From assembly GCA_019828595.1 (NCBI GenBank), contig JAHQRK010000007.1, positions 1,922,001 to 1,986,000 on the forward strand: DNA of 64,000 nucleotides, given 5' to 3'. Below are positions 33,603-44,136 of the stretch, piece by piece; position 1 is the first letter of the stretch; the number at the start of each line of letters is the position of its first letter. The notes below the pieces were generated by a model. That model did no database searches. It was not told the DNA's origin and saw only the letters and a program-made list of their open reading frames with translations. Origin of the DNA: Aphanomyces cochlioides (taxonomy: Eukaryota; Oomycota; Saprolegniomycetes; Saprolegniales; Verrucalvaceae). The position numbers were made by a program, and so were the translations under genes.

Positions 33603-34385
33603 TTAGTACAACATCTCTTCCTTGATCTTCTTGGGGTCGACCTTGGCAACCAATTCGCTATCGGGGCGCATCTTGAAGCCAGGAGCTGGGTGTTCCTTCC
33701 ATGTCAAGGTCGTCTTGCCTTGAGGGCCTTCGCACGACAATTGGCCGTTCATGGGCAAAGATCCCCACTTGCTCATGGGAGGGGGTTGGTCCTTCTTGCA
33801 CGCATCCAAGAGAGCACGCGTGGTTTCAGGGGTCAAGTTTTCATAGAAATCATCGTTGATTTGGACCATGGGGGCATTCGCGCAGGCGCCTAAGCATTCG
33901 ACTTCTCGCAACGTAAACTTGTTGTCAGGAGTCGTTTCGCCTTCCTTGATGCCCAAGTGGTCTTCAATCGTCTTCTTGATTTCTTCAGAACCGCAAATCA
34001 TGCAAGGCGTCGTGCCGCACAATTGAATGAAGTATTTGCCAACCTTTTCGCGGTTGAACATGGTGTAGAACGTCGCGACTTCATACACTTGAATGGGCTT
34101 GACGTCGACAATACGAGCAACCTTGTTCATCGCAGCAAGAGGCAACCAACCACCATGTTGGCGTTGGGCCAAATCCAACAATGGAATAATTGCAGACGCT
34201 TTATAGTTTTCAGGGTAGCGGCTCAAGATGGCATGCACCTTGACATAGTTGGCTTCCGTGAAGTCAAATGCAGTCTCCTTCGTGTTGTCTGGCGTGTCAC
34301 GATGCTGAGAGATCGAGTGACCACTCATGAAGCGCATAGGCGCTGCGGCGCTGCGGCGGCACGTACTCACAAGGCGCTGCAGCAT
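33603..34385 (-). CDS. NDUFV2: NADH:ubiquinone oxidoreductase 24 kDa subunit (complex I, NDUFV2/NuoE)
   Basis: Intronless; I prefer ATG 34385 (MLQRLVSTCRRSAAAPMRFM), a basic, Ser/Ala-rich mitochondrial targeting sequence, giving about 260 aa. An in-frame ATG at 34415 adds ten residues. The thioredoxin-like [2Fe-2S] domain has IIPLLDLAQRQHGGWLPLAA, VYEVATFYTMFNREKVGKYF, and then the cluster ligands in QLCGTTPCMICG (CxxxxC) and VECLGACANAPMVQINDDFY (CxxxC). It belongs to the NADH-oxidising module in the mitochondrial matrix. Confidence 0.95.
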   Translation of the reverse strand: MLQRLVSTCRRSAAAPMRFMSGHSISQHRDTPDNTKETAFDFTEANYVKVHAILSRYPENYKASAIIPLLDLAQRQHGGWLPLAAMNKVARIVDVKPIQVYEVATFYTMFNREKVGKYFIQLCGTTPCMICGSEEIKKTIEDHLGIKEGETTPDNKFTLREVECLGACANAPMVQINDDFYENLTPETTRALLDACKKDQPPPMSKWGSLPMNGQLSCEGPQGKTTLTWKEHPAPGFKMRPDSELVAKVDPKKIKEEMLY

Positions 34386-35086
34386 AATGACAACTCGACT
34401 GGCTGGTCCACTCATGACCTCACAAGATACCTTTCATTTCTTATATTACTTACTTCAAGAGGTACTTCATTAAAATAAACTTCTTAACCTACTTAATCGA
34501 TGACTTTACTTCTGCGAAACCTCCATGTAAGTCGATAACTATAATCGATTTCGAGCTCTACATAAGAGAGCAACGAGCTCAGCACTCTAAAAGTTTAGGT
34601 TAGCGTTGTACAGACAATGAACGATGCTATTAACGAGTAGTTACGAGCTAATGCGCAATAAAAACTGGACAAAGTAGTATATAAAGTATCACAGTTTATT
34701 CATTTAAGTACAATTTGATCATCCTCTGAACTTCAGTATAGGTACTGTAGTGTCTGACAATGGTCGCATGATGCCCGGATTTTTGCCTCGTAGGATATCT
34801 ATCAAAGCTGCAGGGATCAATCAAGCACTCAATTGCCTGCACATCTGCCGATGTTTCGTATGGAGCTCACGGCATTGTGGAGAAATTGGGCTGGACTTCG
34901 TGTCTGTTCACAAGCGCCAACATTATTTTTCTAGAAGTTTATAATATAAAATGCCAAAGGCATACTCAATTAAGTATTTACAGTTTGAGTATACTTGGTT
35001 TTAGTATTACATTTACTTTATTGAATATATTCTACTGACTGAGAGTTTTGTTTGGCTCACAAGCAAAGGTTCAGCGGACGATCGAA
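34386..35086. other. Intergenic, no gene identified
   Basis: About 700 bp between the divergent NDUFV2 and hinge-protein genes, so it should contain promoters for both respiratory-chain genes. It is AT-rich. A 64-codon frame at 34750-34944 has no recognisable features. Confidence 0.45.
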
Positions 35087-35341
35087 ATGGTAGCGGCGTG
35101 GCTGCATGTGCGTGAGATTCATGCAAGTTTGTGTGTCTAGGCTGGTGAAGATCCTGTTGATGTGATGCCTGAAATCCGCAAGGCTTGCGAGCCCAAGTGC
35201 GTTGAATCCTTTAAGGAATACCGTGCATGCGTCGACCGCATCACTGCCAAGGGCGAAGGTGCTTGCGACGGCCAATACTTCGACTACCTCAAGTGCATTG
35301 ACAAGTGCTCCGTCCCTCAACTCTTTAAGCATTTGAAATAG
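35087..35341 (+). CDS. QCR6: Cytochrome b-c1 complex hinge protein (QCR6/UQCRH-like)
   Basis: The main exon is 35141-35341, reading AGEDPVDVMPEIRKACEPKC, then VESFKEYRACVDRI, GACDGQYFDYLKCIDKCSVP and QLFKHLK-stop. The four-cysteine CHCH-like pattern and the GQYFDYxxCIDKCxxPxLFxxLK ending identify the complex III hinge protein. The best start is ATG 35087-35089 immediately followed by a 51-nt intron (35090-35140). That makes the first coding exon just the start codon and the protein 67 aa. An alternative donor seven codons downstream (MVAAWLH) would leave a 33-nt intron, shorter than others here. The protein works in the mitochondrial intermembrane space with cytochrome c1. Confidence 0.85.
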
Positions 35342-35708
35342 ATCCCGTACTGCTGTGTTGGCCCAGATACAGGTCCTCGTTCTGCGTTCCTTCGTTAATT
35401 TCACGTTCAGATCCAAACCACAGCCACTGTCAGTCGCAGGTGGAGGAATAGAGCCCAGCCATCAAGACAAGGAAGTGGACAATAGAGCACTGATAGGAAG
35501 CCACGCTATACTTTAGGAATCTCTAGGCGACTGACCGCCATCGGGGTGACCGTGATTATTGGCAAAGAAACGCGCATAAAGAGTATTTCCTAACTATTAG
35601 ATGCTTAGACGACTGGAGCATGAGGAGCGCCACGGACAGCACCAAGTTAATGGCTATCAATGTGCGTGGTGCCTGTCAGAGATATCCAGGCGGTGACCTT
35701 AGCATCAA
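35342..35708. other. Intergenic, nothing recognised
   Basis: About 370 bp between the convergent hinge-protein and PLP-enzyme genes. No coding frame or RNA gene was recognised. Confidence 0.5.
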
Positions 35709-37413
35709 CTAGTTGGCTACAGCAGCCAAAGCAGACGCAGCATTCAAAGCTACATCTAAACACCTCCAAATTTCTTCAACATCTTCCAAGCCGATGGAAA
35801 TGCGAACCAAGTTGCGGTCAACGCCGCAAGTCTCGACGTAATCAAGCTCGTCATAGTGTGCAAGCAAGGTGTAGGGACAAGCGAGCGTGAAGTTGGTGCC
35901 AAGGCTAGGACCTTTGGCAAACCCAAGTGTGTTGTAAAAGACCTAATAATCCAGCACATTGAGATCTCCTCAGCAGAGTGGCCAATGTACCTTGGCTGTC
36001 GCTTCGCCTCCATGGAGAATCACTGACATGAGCGGTCCAAACGCATCGCCTTCAGTTGAAGTTGTCAAATGCGCAGTGTATCGGTCTGTTTCAATCATCT
36101 TGGGGTAGTAGACTGTCTTAACAAGTGCATGGGCTTCCAAGCGACTTGCAATGATCGAAGCATTGGCATTCACACGCCGAAGGCGGTAAGCGACATCCTA
36201 ATCATTCAATGAGCATGTCATGCAAATTTTGCGAACCACCTTGGAAGCTTCAAGGATTTCCACACAGTCGTCTTCAAACATAAAGCTGTCCGATGCAAAG
36301 TGTTCGTGCATGACATGACTCAATGCACTCTTGGGATTCACCACCAAGGAACCACCCATGGCTGTGCCAGAACCAGTAAAGATCTTGGTCAAACTGGTCG
36401 CTACTAAATCAACACCAGCGTCCAAGACCTAATCGAGATGGATGAGGATGATACTGCAATCAAATCAAAGACAAACCTGCACGTTGTACGAGCCTATTGT
36501 GTCGTCCACGACAAGAACTGTGTTATGGCGATGAGCGATAGCCGCGAGTCGCTTTAAATCAGCGCTCTTTAACAACGGATTTGTTGGGAATTCTGTGAAA
36601 ATGGCAGCGATTTCGTCAAGTTGATCAATTTCTTCTATGTCTAATCAAGATAGTTTTCAGAGGCAGCAAGTAACAACGCACAATACCTTGATCGCTTCCG
36701 TGTGGGTAGAAGAGCACATCGCCGGAACTCCATTCAGTACGTCGCATCATCTTCAGTGTGTCCAAATACGGGAAGCCAAACAATACAACTTTGCCTCGGC
36801 TAAACTTCAGCTGTTGCACAGTGCGAAATGCCGCGAAGATTGCTGCCATGCCACTTGGATACAAAAAGACATCACTGGAACCAACAGAGCGATACATCGA
36901 AGCAACGCGGCTTCGGAGCTGAGCATGTGCATGTGTACCATCCATCACTTTGACCGGGCTAGATGGTGTAGCTTGGAGAATGTGATTTGCTAGTCGAGAG
37001 GATAGAATTTCTCCGCTGTGTTGCCAATACGACTTGAAACAACTTGCTGCTTCAAGCGGCACGATCAATGCATAGGCATCGCAAACACTCAATGACACGA
37101 TTTGAAGCGGATTGGGAAACGATTTGTTGATGTAGGCTTCGCACCTCTTGGCGACTGTATGTGTGGGTAGTACAAAGGCAAGTTTTGCTGGGTCGTTGAC
37201 AAATTTGTTCCAGCACCATTCGTTGACAGCTTTGACATATGCGTGGTAGACAAATCGTGGGTATCCCGATCGCAGCGACGCATGGAGCTCTGGACAACCT
37301 TGTTCGTACAGTTCAACGTGTTTCCACTCTGGCATCGACACCGAGACGGCATGAATATCGTTCGGCAGCGCATCACCCAACGGAGCACTCAGGCATCGTT
37401 GAATTCCCATCAT
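35709..37413 (-). CDS. Cystathionine gamma-synthase-like PLP enzyme (Cys/Met metabolism family)
   Basis: Five exons: 37413-36687, 36640-36477, 36428-36240, 36197-35991, 35942-35709; all GT-AG and in phase, about 506 aa. The PLP domain shows [68 protein letters not shown] and [20 protein letters not shown], where the Lys of SLTK is the expected Schiff-base residue. The C-terminus has [20 protein letters not shown]. An N-terminal extension of about 150 residues (before [16 protein letters not shown]) is typical of the longer fungal-type enzymes rather than the roughly 390-aa bacterial ones. Likely role: cystathionine formation in methionine synthesis. Family certain, exact reaction inferred. 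Confidence 0.88.
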
Positions 37414-37854
37414 GGGTTCCTATCGTAAAGTGCGCGAAAAAAATCCGTGCTATTTGTGCAAACCCATCATCATACAGTACAACACGCACAATATATCATA
37501 CTTTAAAATTAAACTTGTAGATTGTATGATAAATGTACTTCATGGCAAACTTACATTGAAGTACGTGCAATGTAACTTGTACATATGTTACAATCCTTTG
37601 GGAGAATACTTGTGGGCCGTTGTGAGCAACATAACGTCTCAAGATCGCCACATCTCGACGCCATCTCTCGAGATTTGATCTCTTTCCCATCCATCTACCT
37701 TAAGATCATGTACTAGAAGCAATGTCAGCGCTTCTTTATCCACCAAACTTGCTTTTCAAGGATCAATTAATTGCACCTCCATTCATTTTTTAGTTTCTGT
37801 GACAGTTATCCGGATGTAACCGACAGCTATGATTAGCAGTTATTCCCCAATAAG
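37414..37854. other. Intergenic region between divergent genes, AT-rich
   Basis: About 440 bp separating the divergent PLP-enzyme and FAM161-like genes. It probably holds both promoters. One TATCCGGAT word lies near 37807. No coding frame was recognised. Confidence 0.5.
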
Positions 37855-40298
37855 ATGGACGCAAGCACGCGCATCATGGTCGAAAGCGCGCAGCTTCAGT
37901 CGCGGATGACGATTCCAAATGCATTCTATCAAGATAATACTCCTCATTATCGTCTCATGGACTCGCAAGCTGTGTTGAAACAGGTACACTTTTTATTCTG
38001 CAGAGAAAAGCATACTCGTGGCGGTAGCGAGAAGAGCGCGACAAGATTATTCGAGAAATTGAGGCCAAGCGAGCGTCGAAACGAGCGGCGGCAAAGATGC
38101 CTCAGCCTTTTGAAGCTGCATTAAGTGTACACGTATGGCCAAACAATAAATCTTGGTGTCTTATGCTGCCCAGGGAAGCAAGCCACGCACAAAGATAGCC
38201 CCACATCCCGACAATGCCTTCCGATTGTCCTCAAGCTACCAGGCAACAACATCTAAACCATTTGACGAAGGAGAGGAGCGTGCCAACAATACTTCCACAC
38301 ATGAGCAAGCCTATATCCAACAACTGGAGAAGGAATTGGAGCGGCTAAAGATGGCCAGACAGACCAAACCAGTCGACAACCAAGTGGCTCAGCAACTTGC
38401 AGAGATCAAAGCGGTGAGACTCGTAACTTTATCGTATCTCATTGCGATCCAGGCGCAACAACGTGATTTGCGAGTAGTCGAGCAGTTGGTTTGGGAGAAG
38501 GAAGAAGCTGAAAAGACCATAGTAAAGCTCAAACACGAGCTGACAAAGAGTCCAACCAAGAAAAGAAAATACCGTCGCCATGTCGACACTTCGACATCAG
38601 TCCAACATTTGAACCTCTCTGTGGAGGACGATCCAGCGTTTGATCTATCTCCAGGCGGAGATGAATGCCTTCCTGATTTTGATCTTGGCCCGCGAACTGC
38701 GAGTTCAGTGGGCGAGCCTCCAGGTTTTGATGATCTTGAATCGCCAAAGAACGCATGCCAAGTTGCACCAAAGCTTGATGGCAAGAAATGGGCAACTCCA
38801 GTGTCAAGGCCTGTCGTGTCACCAGCTGCGTCCACCAGCACAAAACGTGTCAACTCGTCGAGCAAAACCAATGCTGTCCGAAGCGGTGCTTTCTTCGAAG
38901 CGTATGATGTACACTTTGCAGCTCTCTAACAATCTTGCAGCAAAGAGCGTGCACGGCGTGAGCAGCTTGAGCTCGAACAGATCGCACGCGAAAAGTTGGA
39001 GCGAGCCAAGCGAGCTGCACCACCCAGCGGTTCGTCCTCCAGTTAACTTTCAGGGATAACAATTGCTTCAGGACTTCTGATGAACGAAGCCAAGCTGAGA
39101 GAGCGCAAGCAACAACATGTGGAGGAAATCCTTCTCGAAGAGGAAGAAAAATCACAGCCATTTAAAGCTCGTGATCCTCCAAAGTTTGACGAGCCCTCAG
39201 ATGCTGAACTGATTGAGCACCTTCGAAAAGAACGCGTTGCAGCTCGTGCCGCTGCACTCTTGGCTTCAAGCAAAGTCTCCAGCCGCCTTGCTTCAGCCAA
39301 GAAGGCCAAAATCATTCGACAGTCTCCGAAGAAAAGGATCAAGGCCGCTCCAGTGCCAGACTTCTTGATGATGCAAAACGAGTGGAAGGCAGCATTGGAT
39401 CGAGCCAAGACAAAGCGCACGACGACGCAAATTGACCAGTTCTCGTTGACAGACCCTGAAAAATTGGCGCGGCTTCAAAAGAAAAAGCAAGAGCGAATAG
39501 AGCGTCAGGTTGAGAAGGAAGCGGCCGAGGTAGGCCCAAATGTGATATCTTCATGAAACACAGAACTCATGCCGTGGGATTATATAGAGGCGGGCCATTG
39601 AAGAAGAGCGCAGAGTGGCGTACGAAAAAGCCATGGCTGCAGCAGCCAGTAGCTCAGCTCAAATTGCTCAAACCGAGTCACAAAAGCTGCGAACACAAGC
39701 TGTCCAAGCAAAACTCAAGCAAAGAGCAGCCAAAGAAAAGGCTGAGGTGAGCCAAATTTTCCACTTGGATAGGAGCGTTATTGACGCCTTGGCAGGCAAA
39801 GGCACAACAAAAGCGGGAGGCCAAGATCAAACAACTGTCCAAGCAAGTAAAAGCTGAAGTGTCTACATTGGAGCGACAGAGCCGCGAGGAAAAGGGCAAC
39901 TTTGTCGTACGTCATATTCTTTCACGGGCTCTAGAATTACCATTTCACACGGCAGGATAATCCAGAAGAAGCCGCAAGAGCCAAAGCTGAGGAAAGCAAA
40001 AGGTCGTTCCAAGAGGCCATCCAGCGCAACAAGCAGCGTATCATGGGCGCTGTGGCGGCTCGTCCCACCCTACTCGAACGGTTTGCAATCGACAAGAAGA
40101 AAGAAGAGAACAAGGTATCGCCGTGAACACGTGTAAATCTGATGAGATTGCCTTGAATAGCGTCAAGCACTGGCTGCCGTTGTGTCGAATGTATTCGGGA
40201 AAAACATTGGCGCCTTCAAAGGTGTCCTCACAGATGGCGAAGAAGACTTGGTCGATGCGATGGACGTCCAGAAATCTGCGGACGAGGAAGCCACATGA
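37855..40298 (+). CDS. Coiled-coil protein, FAM161-like (candidate ciliary/basal-body protein)
   Basis: Ten exons: 37855-37983, 38028-38132, 38174-38413, 38453-38901, 38941-39029, 39072-39529, 39588-39746, 39796-39906, 39956-40114, 40161-40298; phases all agree, about 680 aa. There is a central coiled coil (AYIQQLEKELERLKMARQTK), a low-complexity middle, then a long charged helical region. It contains SQPFKARDPPKFDEPSDAEL, KKRIKAAPVPDFLMMQNEWK and RPTLLERFAIDKKKEENKRQ, then ALAAVVSNVFGKN. PFKA/PVP motifs and a RPxLLE near the C-terminus resemble the FAM161 (UPF0564) family of centriole/cilium proteins. The gene model is firm; the family name is a moderate-confidence inference. Confidence 0.75.
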
Positions 40299-40729
40299 GG
40301 TTGCATCCAGTGAGCATGTTCGCGCGCTTTTATCTCTGCGATCTTTTCTGTCCTTTTAAGTCCTACACATCTAATTAAGTACGGTCCGAATCAGTCAAAA
40401 TTTTATCAATTTATTTAAAATACCATTACAATTTCATTAATTTCTCGATGCAGAAACTCGACAATACCAAAAATGAACATTAAAATATTCAAAATTTGGA
40501 ATTAAAATTTCGATATATTGCATTTAAATTCAAATCATATAAGTAATATGAAGCAAACGGAGAGGTACACTTTAAAAGTGCACAAAATATGAAGCAAAAT
40601 TCTAGTCCGTATTAAATACGATTAAGAAACGTATTTAATTGGGATGGTGGACTTTGAGATTACTCTCGACCCAAAGCACAGAACACGCGACACGAAACTG
40701 CACAGAGACGTAATTCGCACGCTGGCGGC
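40299..40729. other. AT-rich intergenic, no gene seen
   Basis: About 430 bp of very AT-rich DNA (for example 40380-40600) between the FAM161-like gene and a small membrane-protein gene on the same strand. No coding frame was recognised. Confidence 0.5.
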
Positions 40730-41176
40730 ATGGCATCTTCGTACGAAAGGACTGGAAAGGACACTCTCGTCATTGCGCTTGGCGTGGCGTTCATAGTCGT
40801 TGGCACAGTGGGCTTTATTGTGTTTTTATTTGTCCAAGCAAGGCGACAGGACCACCACCAGCAATATCGAATACATGCTGGCACGCTAAGTGGAAACGAC
40901 ATGCCGCTCCTATCGTCCGACGACATGTATCCATCAGAGTCTCAAAGGAACCATGCACCGTTTGAATTGTATTCACAACACGAACAACCATCGCGATCAC
41001 ATCAACAACTCTACCGAAGAGAAACACCACTGCTGGAACGGTGTGGATCGTCCACCGTGAGCGATTACATGGTGCCACCCCCAGACGAATCCAAGGAGCT
41101 TAAACCTCTCACATTTGCCGTCGAACGACAACGATTCAATGTCCAAATGCGATCGTCCAGCCAGCATCTCCAGTAG
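40730..41176 (+). CDS. Small single-pass membrane protein, unknown function
   Basis: Intronless 148-codon ORF from ATG 40730. Residues 12-36 form one strong transmembrane helix (TLVIALGVAFIVVGTVGFIV), followed by a basic ARRQDHHQQ stop-transfer stretch and a hydrophilic Ser/Gln/Pro-rich tail. No domain is recognised and there is no obvious signal peptide beyond the helix. The TM helix plus typical codon composition supports it as real. Confidence 0.55.
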   Translation: MASSYERTGKDTLVIALGVAFIVVGTVGFIVFLFVQARRQDHHQQYRIHAGTLSGNDMPLLSSDDMYPSESQRNHAPFELYSQHEQPSRSHQQLYRRETPLLERCGSSTVSDYMVPPPDESKELKPLTFAVERQRFNVQMRSSSQHLQ

Positions 41177-41481
41177 CACAATTGAAATCTCGAACACTCC
41201 ACCTCTTCTCCATGTGCCCAGGCTATGAGCGCCTCAACAATCCCTCCGAGATTGTATTTGGCCATCTCCGTGCCATGAAGTTCATCTATTTTGACCATTG
41301 AATTTTTCCAGCAAATGGATGTACACACGACTGTGCTGGCAAAATTAGGGTTCACGTTTTGCTGACCAGCATGAATGAATATTATGTTGTCCGTGTTCAC
41401 CACCAACGTCTATTTCTGAGTCTAACTGGTCCTTCGTGTCCACAACGTCCCCGTAGTTTAGCCAAATCCTAGTCATACCAT

Positions 41482-42886
41482 CTAGCTCTCGTTGTTCCTC
41501 ATCGTCTTATTTATGTCCATCAGTTGGGCATAGTCGCCAAATGTGTTGTAGACTGCTACATTCTGGGCTTGAGCTGCGATGATATCTCGTATTTTTGCAT
41601 TTGTGGCGACAGACAATTTCGAAACAATCTAACCAGCACACACAAGCTGTGATGAGATCCAAAACCAATATCTACGACGTACAGGAGTGACCAGACGGTC
41701 TGAATCGGCGATCAATGCCACAATCGACGGATATGCAAGGCCGCTACCACCATCTTGAGCACGGAATCCATCCTACGCCATGACGAAGTTATTGGCAATA
41801 ATTGTGGAAAAACTGTACGTTGGATTTGTAGCCAAGAAGGACATGCTTGACTCGCCGGCCTCTCTCGTCTTGCTTGACATACGAGAGTGTGAACATCTTC
41901 ATGTGCTTTTGGCTGAACCGGACGAGGAATGCACCGTCTTCTGCATCTTGAAGGAGCGCTGAAACTTGATCCCTTGTGAGCACGCCATGGAACCACGGTG
42001 CCAAGTAGCCATCATTCTGCTGCAAACAGACTACAGCAGTCTCGATGGACGTCTCGGCAGGACCAAAGCGAAGGAGGAAGAGCTCCCAGTCAGAAAGAGT
42101 GATATTGTCTTTCGAGCCAAAGAAGACTTGGATGTAGGCGGCGATGATTTCGGTTGAAACGGATCGAGGTTTGCGGATGACTGACCAAGTGAGCAGTTTA
42201 TTCACCACTTGCTTCGTTGGAATAGACTTGGCAGTGAATGTGCGGTACCACCAAGCTAGTCCCTCCTTTGACTGCTCGTGGTAGAGAATGGTCGCTGGAG
42301 ATGTCAAGTGTTTGAAGCGCTCAAGCTGTTTAAGATGCTCCAAATGCACCTTTGCGATTGATGCTTCTGGCGTCGGTGCCTGAAGTTTGTTTGTCGTCTG
42401 GTTTTTGCTCGGCGGAAGTCGCACACCACGGTAAACGCGTCGAGGGAACATCTAACGTTAGTAGTTACAACAAAGGTGCTGACGAACAGGTCGTATTGAT
42501 CGTACCGACATTTCCGAGGCATCCATTGAAAGTTCATCGAGCGACAAGGAGTCTTCATGTTGAATTTCTTCTTCTCCGTGGATTTCTCGAATGATATGCA
42601 CGAAACATTCATCGAGAGGACCATATCGCATCAAGAAAGCGCCCCAATCGTCCAGAGACATGATGGACTTGTTGTCATTGCAGGCTTCAAGAATTGTCGT
42701 CAAATCTTCTTGATTGATCTCGTAGAACTCTGGAAACGGCCACATTTGCTCTGTATGTAATAACTCATGGGCAACAGCGCTGCAAGGCGCAGCTTCCGTC
42801 CCGAACTTGTCGTGCCACCACTTGCAATTCTCCATGACAAGCTCCAAGTCTCCCTTACTCCGGATTGGCCAAAGAAGTACCAGCAC
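41482..42886 (-). CDS. SH2-domain protein with a duplicated module before the SH2 domain
   Basis: Exons: about 42886-42506 (5' end uncertain), 42451-41819, 41772-41683, 41628-41482; three GT-AG introns in phase, at least 415 aa. Exon 2 contains an SH2 domain: APWFHGVLTRDQVSALLQ, DAEDGAFLVRFS (the FLVR Arg that binds phosphotyrosine), MFTLSYVKQ and VKHVLLGYKSN, continuing in exon 3 with YPSIVALI. Two copies of another module precede it. Copy 1 runs from WWHDKFGTEAAPCSAVAHEL to DDWGAFLMRYGPLDECF, copy 2 from WWYRTFTAKSIPTKQVVNKL to SDWELFLLRFGPAETSI. The true start may lie upstream, for example ATG 43047 joined across an intron. Presumed role: phosphotyrosine signalling. Confidence 0.8.
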
Positions 42887-44136
42887 TCAAAAATGATCAA
42901 CACTACTTCACAACAAACCCCTTCAACCCTTTCGTTTCTTAACCCCTCCATTAAACCCTTCACCCCTTTACCCCTCCACCCCAAGTCCAATCCTCTTGAA
43001 CTGAGACGAGCAATGAAGGGCGAAGTGCAGTGGCAGCTTTCGTCCATGCGTGTAGTCGTCTCTTTTATGAGGCAATTCCGATGCTTTCAAGCGAGCTTTA
43101 GATCCCCATACCAATAGGTTTGATGATGGGTGGAAGCTCCGTCGCTGAGCTGAGCCAGCGGAACAGCCACCACAAATTGAGTCGTGGGTGAAGTGTTACT
43201 GCAGAGTAGGCTACGCGCCAGCCTCAATGTCCGGCAACTCGATCAACGCTGTGACGCATTTAATGCGTTGACAGTGCATTGAAGGTGCTCCCTCCGATCG
43301 TGTGGGTGTGAATGCAAGGTGGAACTCACCTGAACCTCCAAATCGACTCAGCCACGCTCACCCAGCCTAGCATTCACTGGAGAAACTCCGCTGGCGTCTC
43401 ACGCCATGTTGTTCCACGACAAAGAACCAGCAAACAAGTCGTACGTGCACTTCGTTCTTTTCATGAACTCGGCTCCAGCTTGTCCCGTGTGGCTACTGTG
43501 AAGATGCAGTTCCAGAGACTCTGTCGCCAACCAGTTCCGAAGCTCCTCTCGCTCAATGTACACTAGATTGCATTACAAAGAGTGAATCAATGGCCATACG
43601 AGCACGTCGTCGACAACGTTTCGATGTCGACCAAAAAAGTTCTCGTTCCATCTCGTTCAAGCGACAATTCGTTGATAGTTTCGGCATCTCGCCGAGTTTA
43701 TCACTGGAACCGAATTGAGCGGTCGTGTCATGCGTCTCACCAGGTGCTCCACGTCCGTGCTACGCTCCAGCCCAGCTCAATTGAGGACCATCTTCCTCGA
43801 GTCGGTGCTTACGTTCAGTGAAAATGTAGAAATTGGTCCACGGAAGTGCAGCTCTGTCCGAAGTTACAAACGTTCTTCGATCTCTCTAGCCCGGCTTGCA
43901 GCTTCAGCGCCAGCATCCTCGCTCTCTAGAGCTTGTTCTATAACGGCCAAGGCTTGGATTTCCTCAGGAACGAGCGAGAGAAGCTCAGAGCAAGCGTCTC
44001 GTCGGCAGGTTCGTCATCGCGTCGGAAACTCACGGGTGGAACTGTCACTGGAAAATTTTAGCCAATTAAAATCGAATATTTTGACCAATCTGACCAATCA
44101 GAGACGTTGAAAGATCCGCAAGGGCAAGAAAGTGAC
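42887..44136. other. Mostly unassigned; possible short coding remnant on the - strand
   Basis: No full gene is seen. On the - strand near 43990-43870 a frame reads SELLSLVPEEIQALAVIEQA, then SRAREIEERL-stop, which is strongly helical and protein-like. I find no start or convincing upstream exon, so it may be the last exon of a truncated gene. CCAAT-type boxes at 44060-44066 (AGCCAAT) and 44083-44099 (two GACCAATC/A) sit just upstream of the PDZ/FYVE gene and are candidate promoter elements. Confidence 0.35.

Noticed and set aside
35057..35416. 119-codon - strand ORF
   Set aside because: It is the antisense of the QCR6 hinge-protein exon, whose conserved CHCH-type sequence is unmistakable on +.
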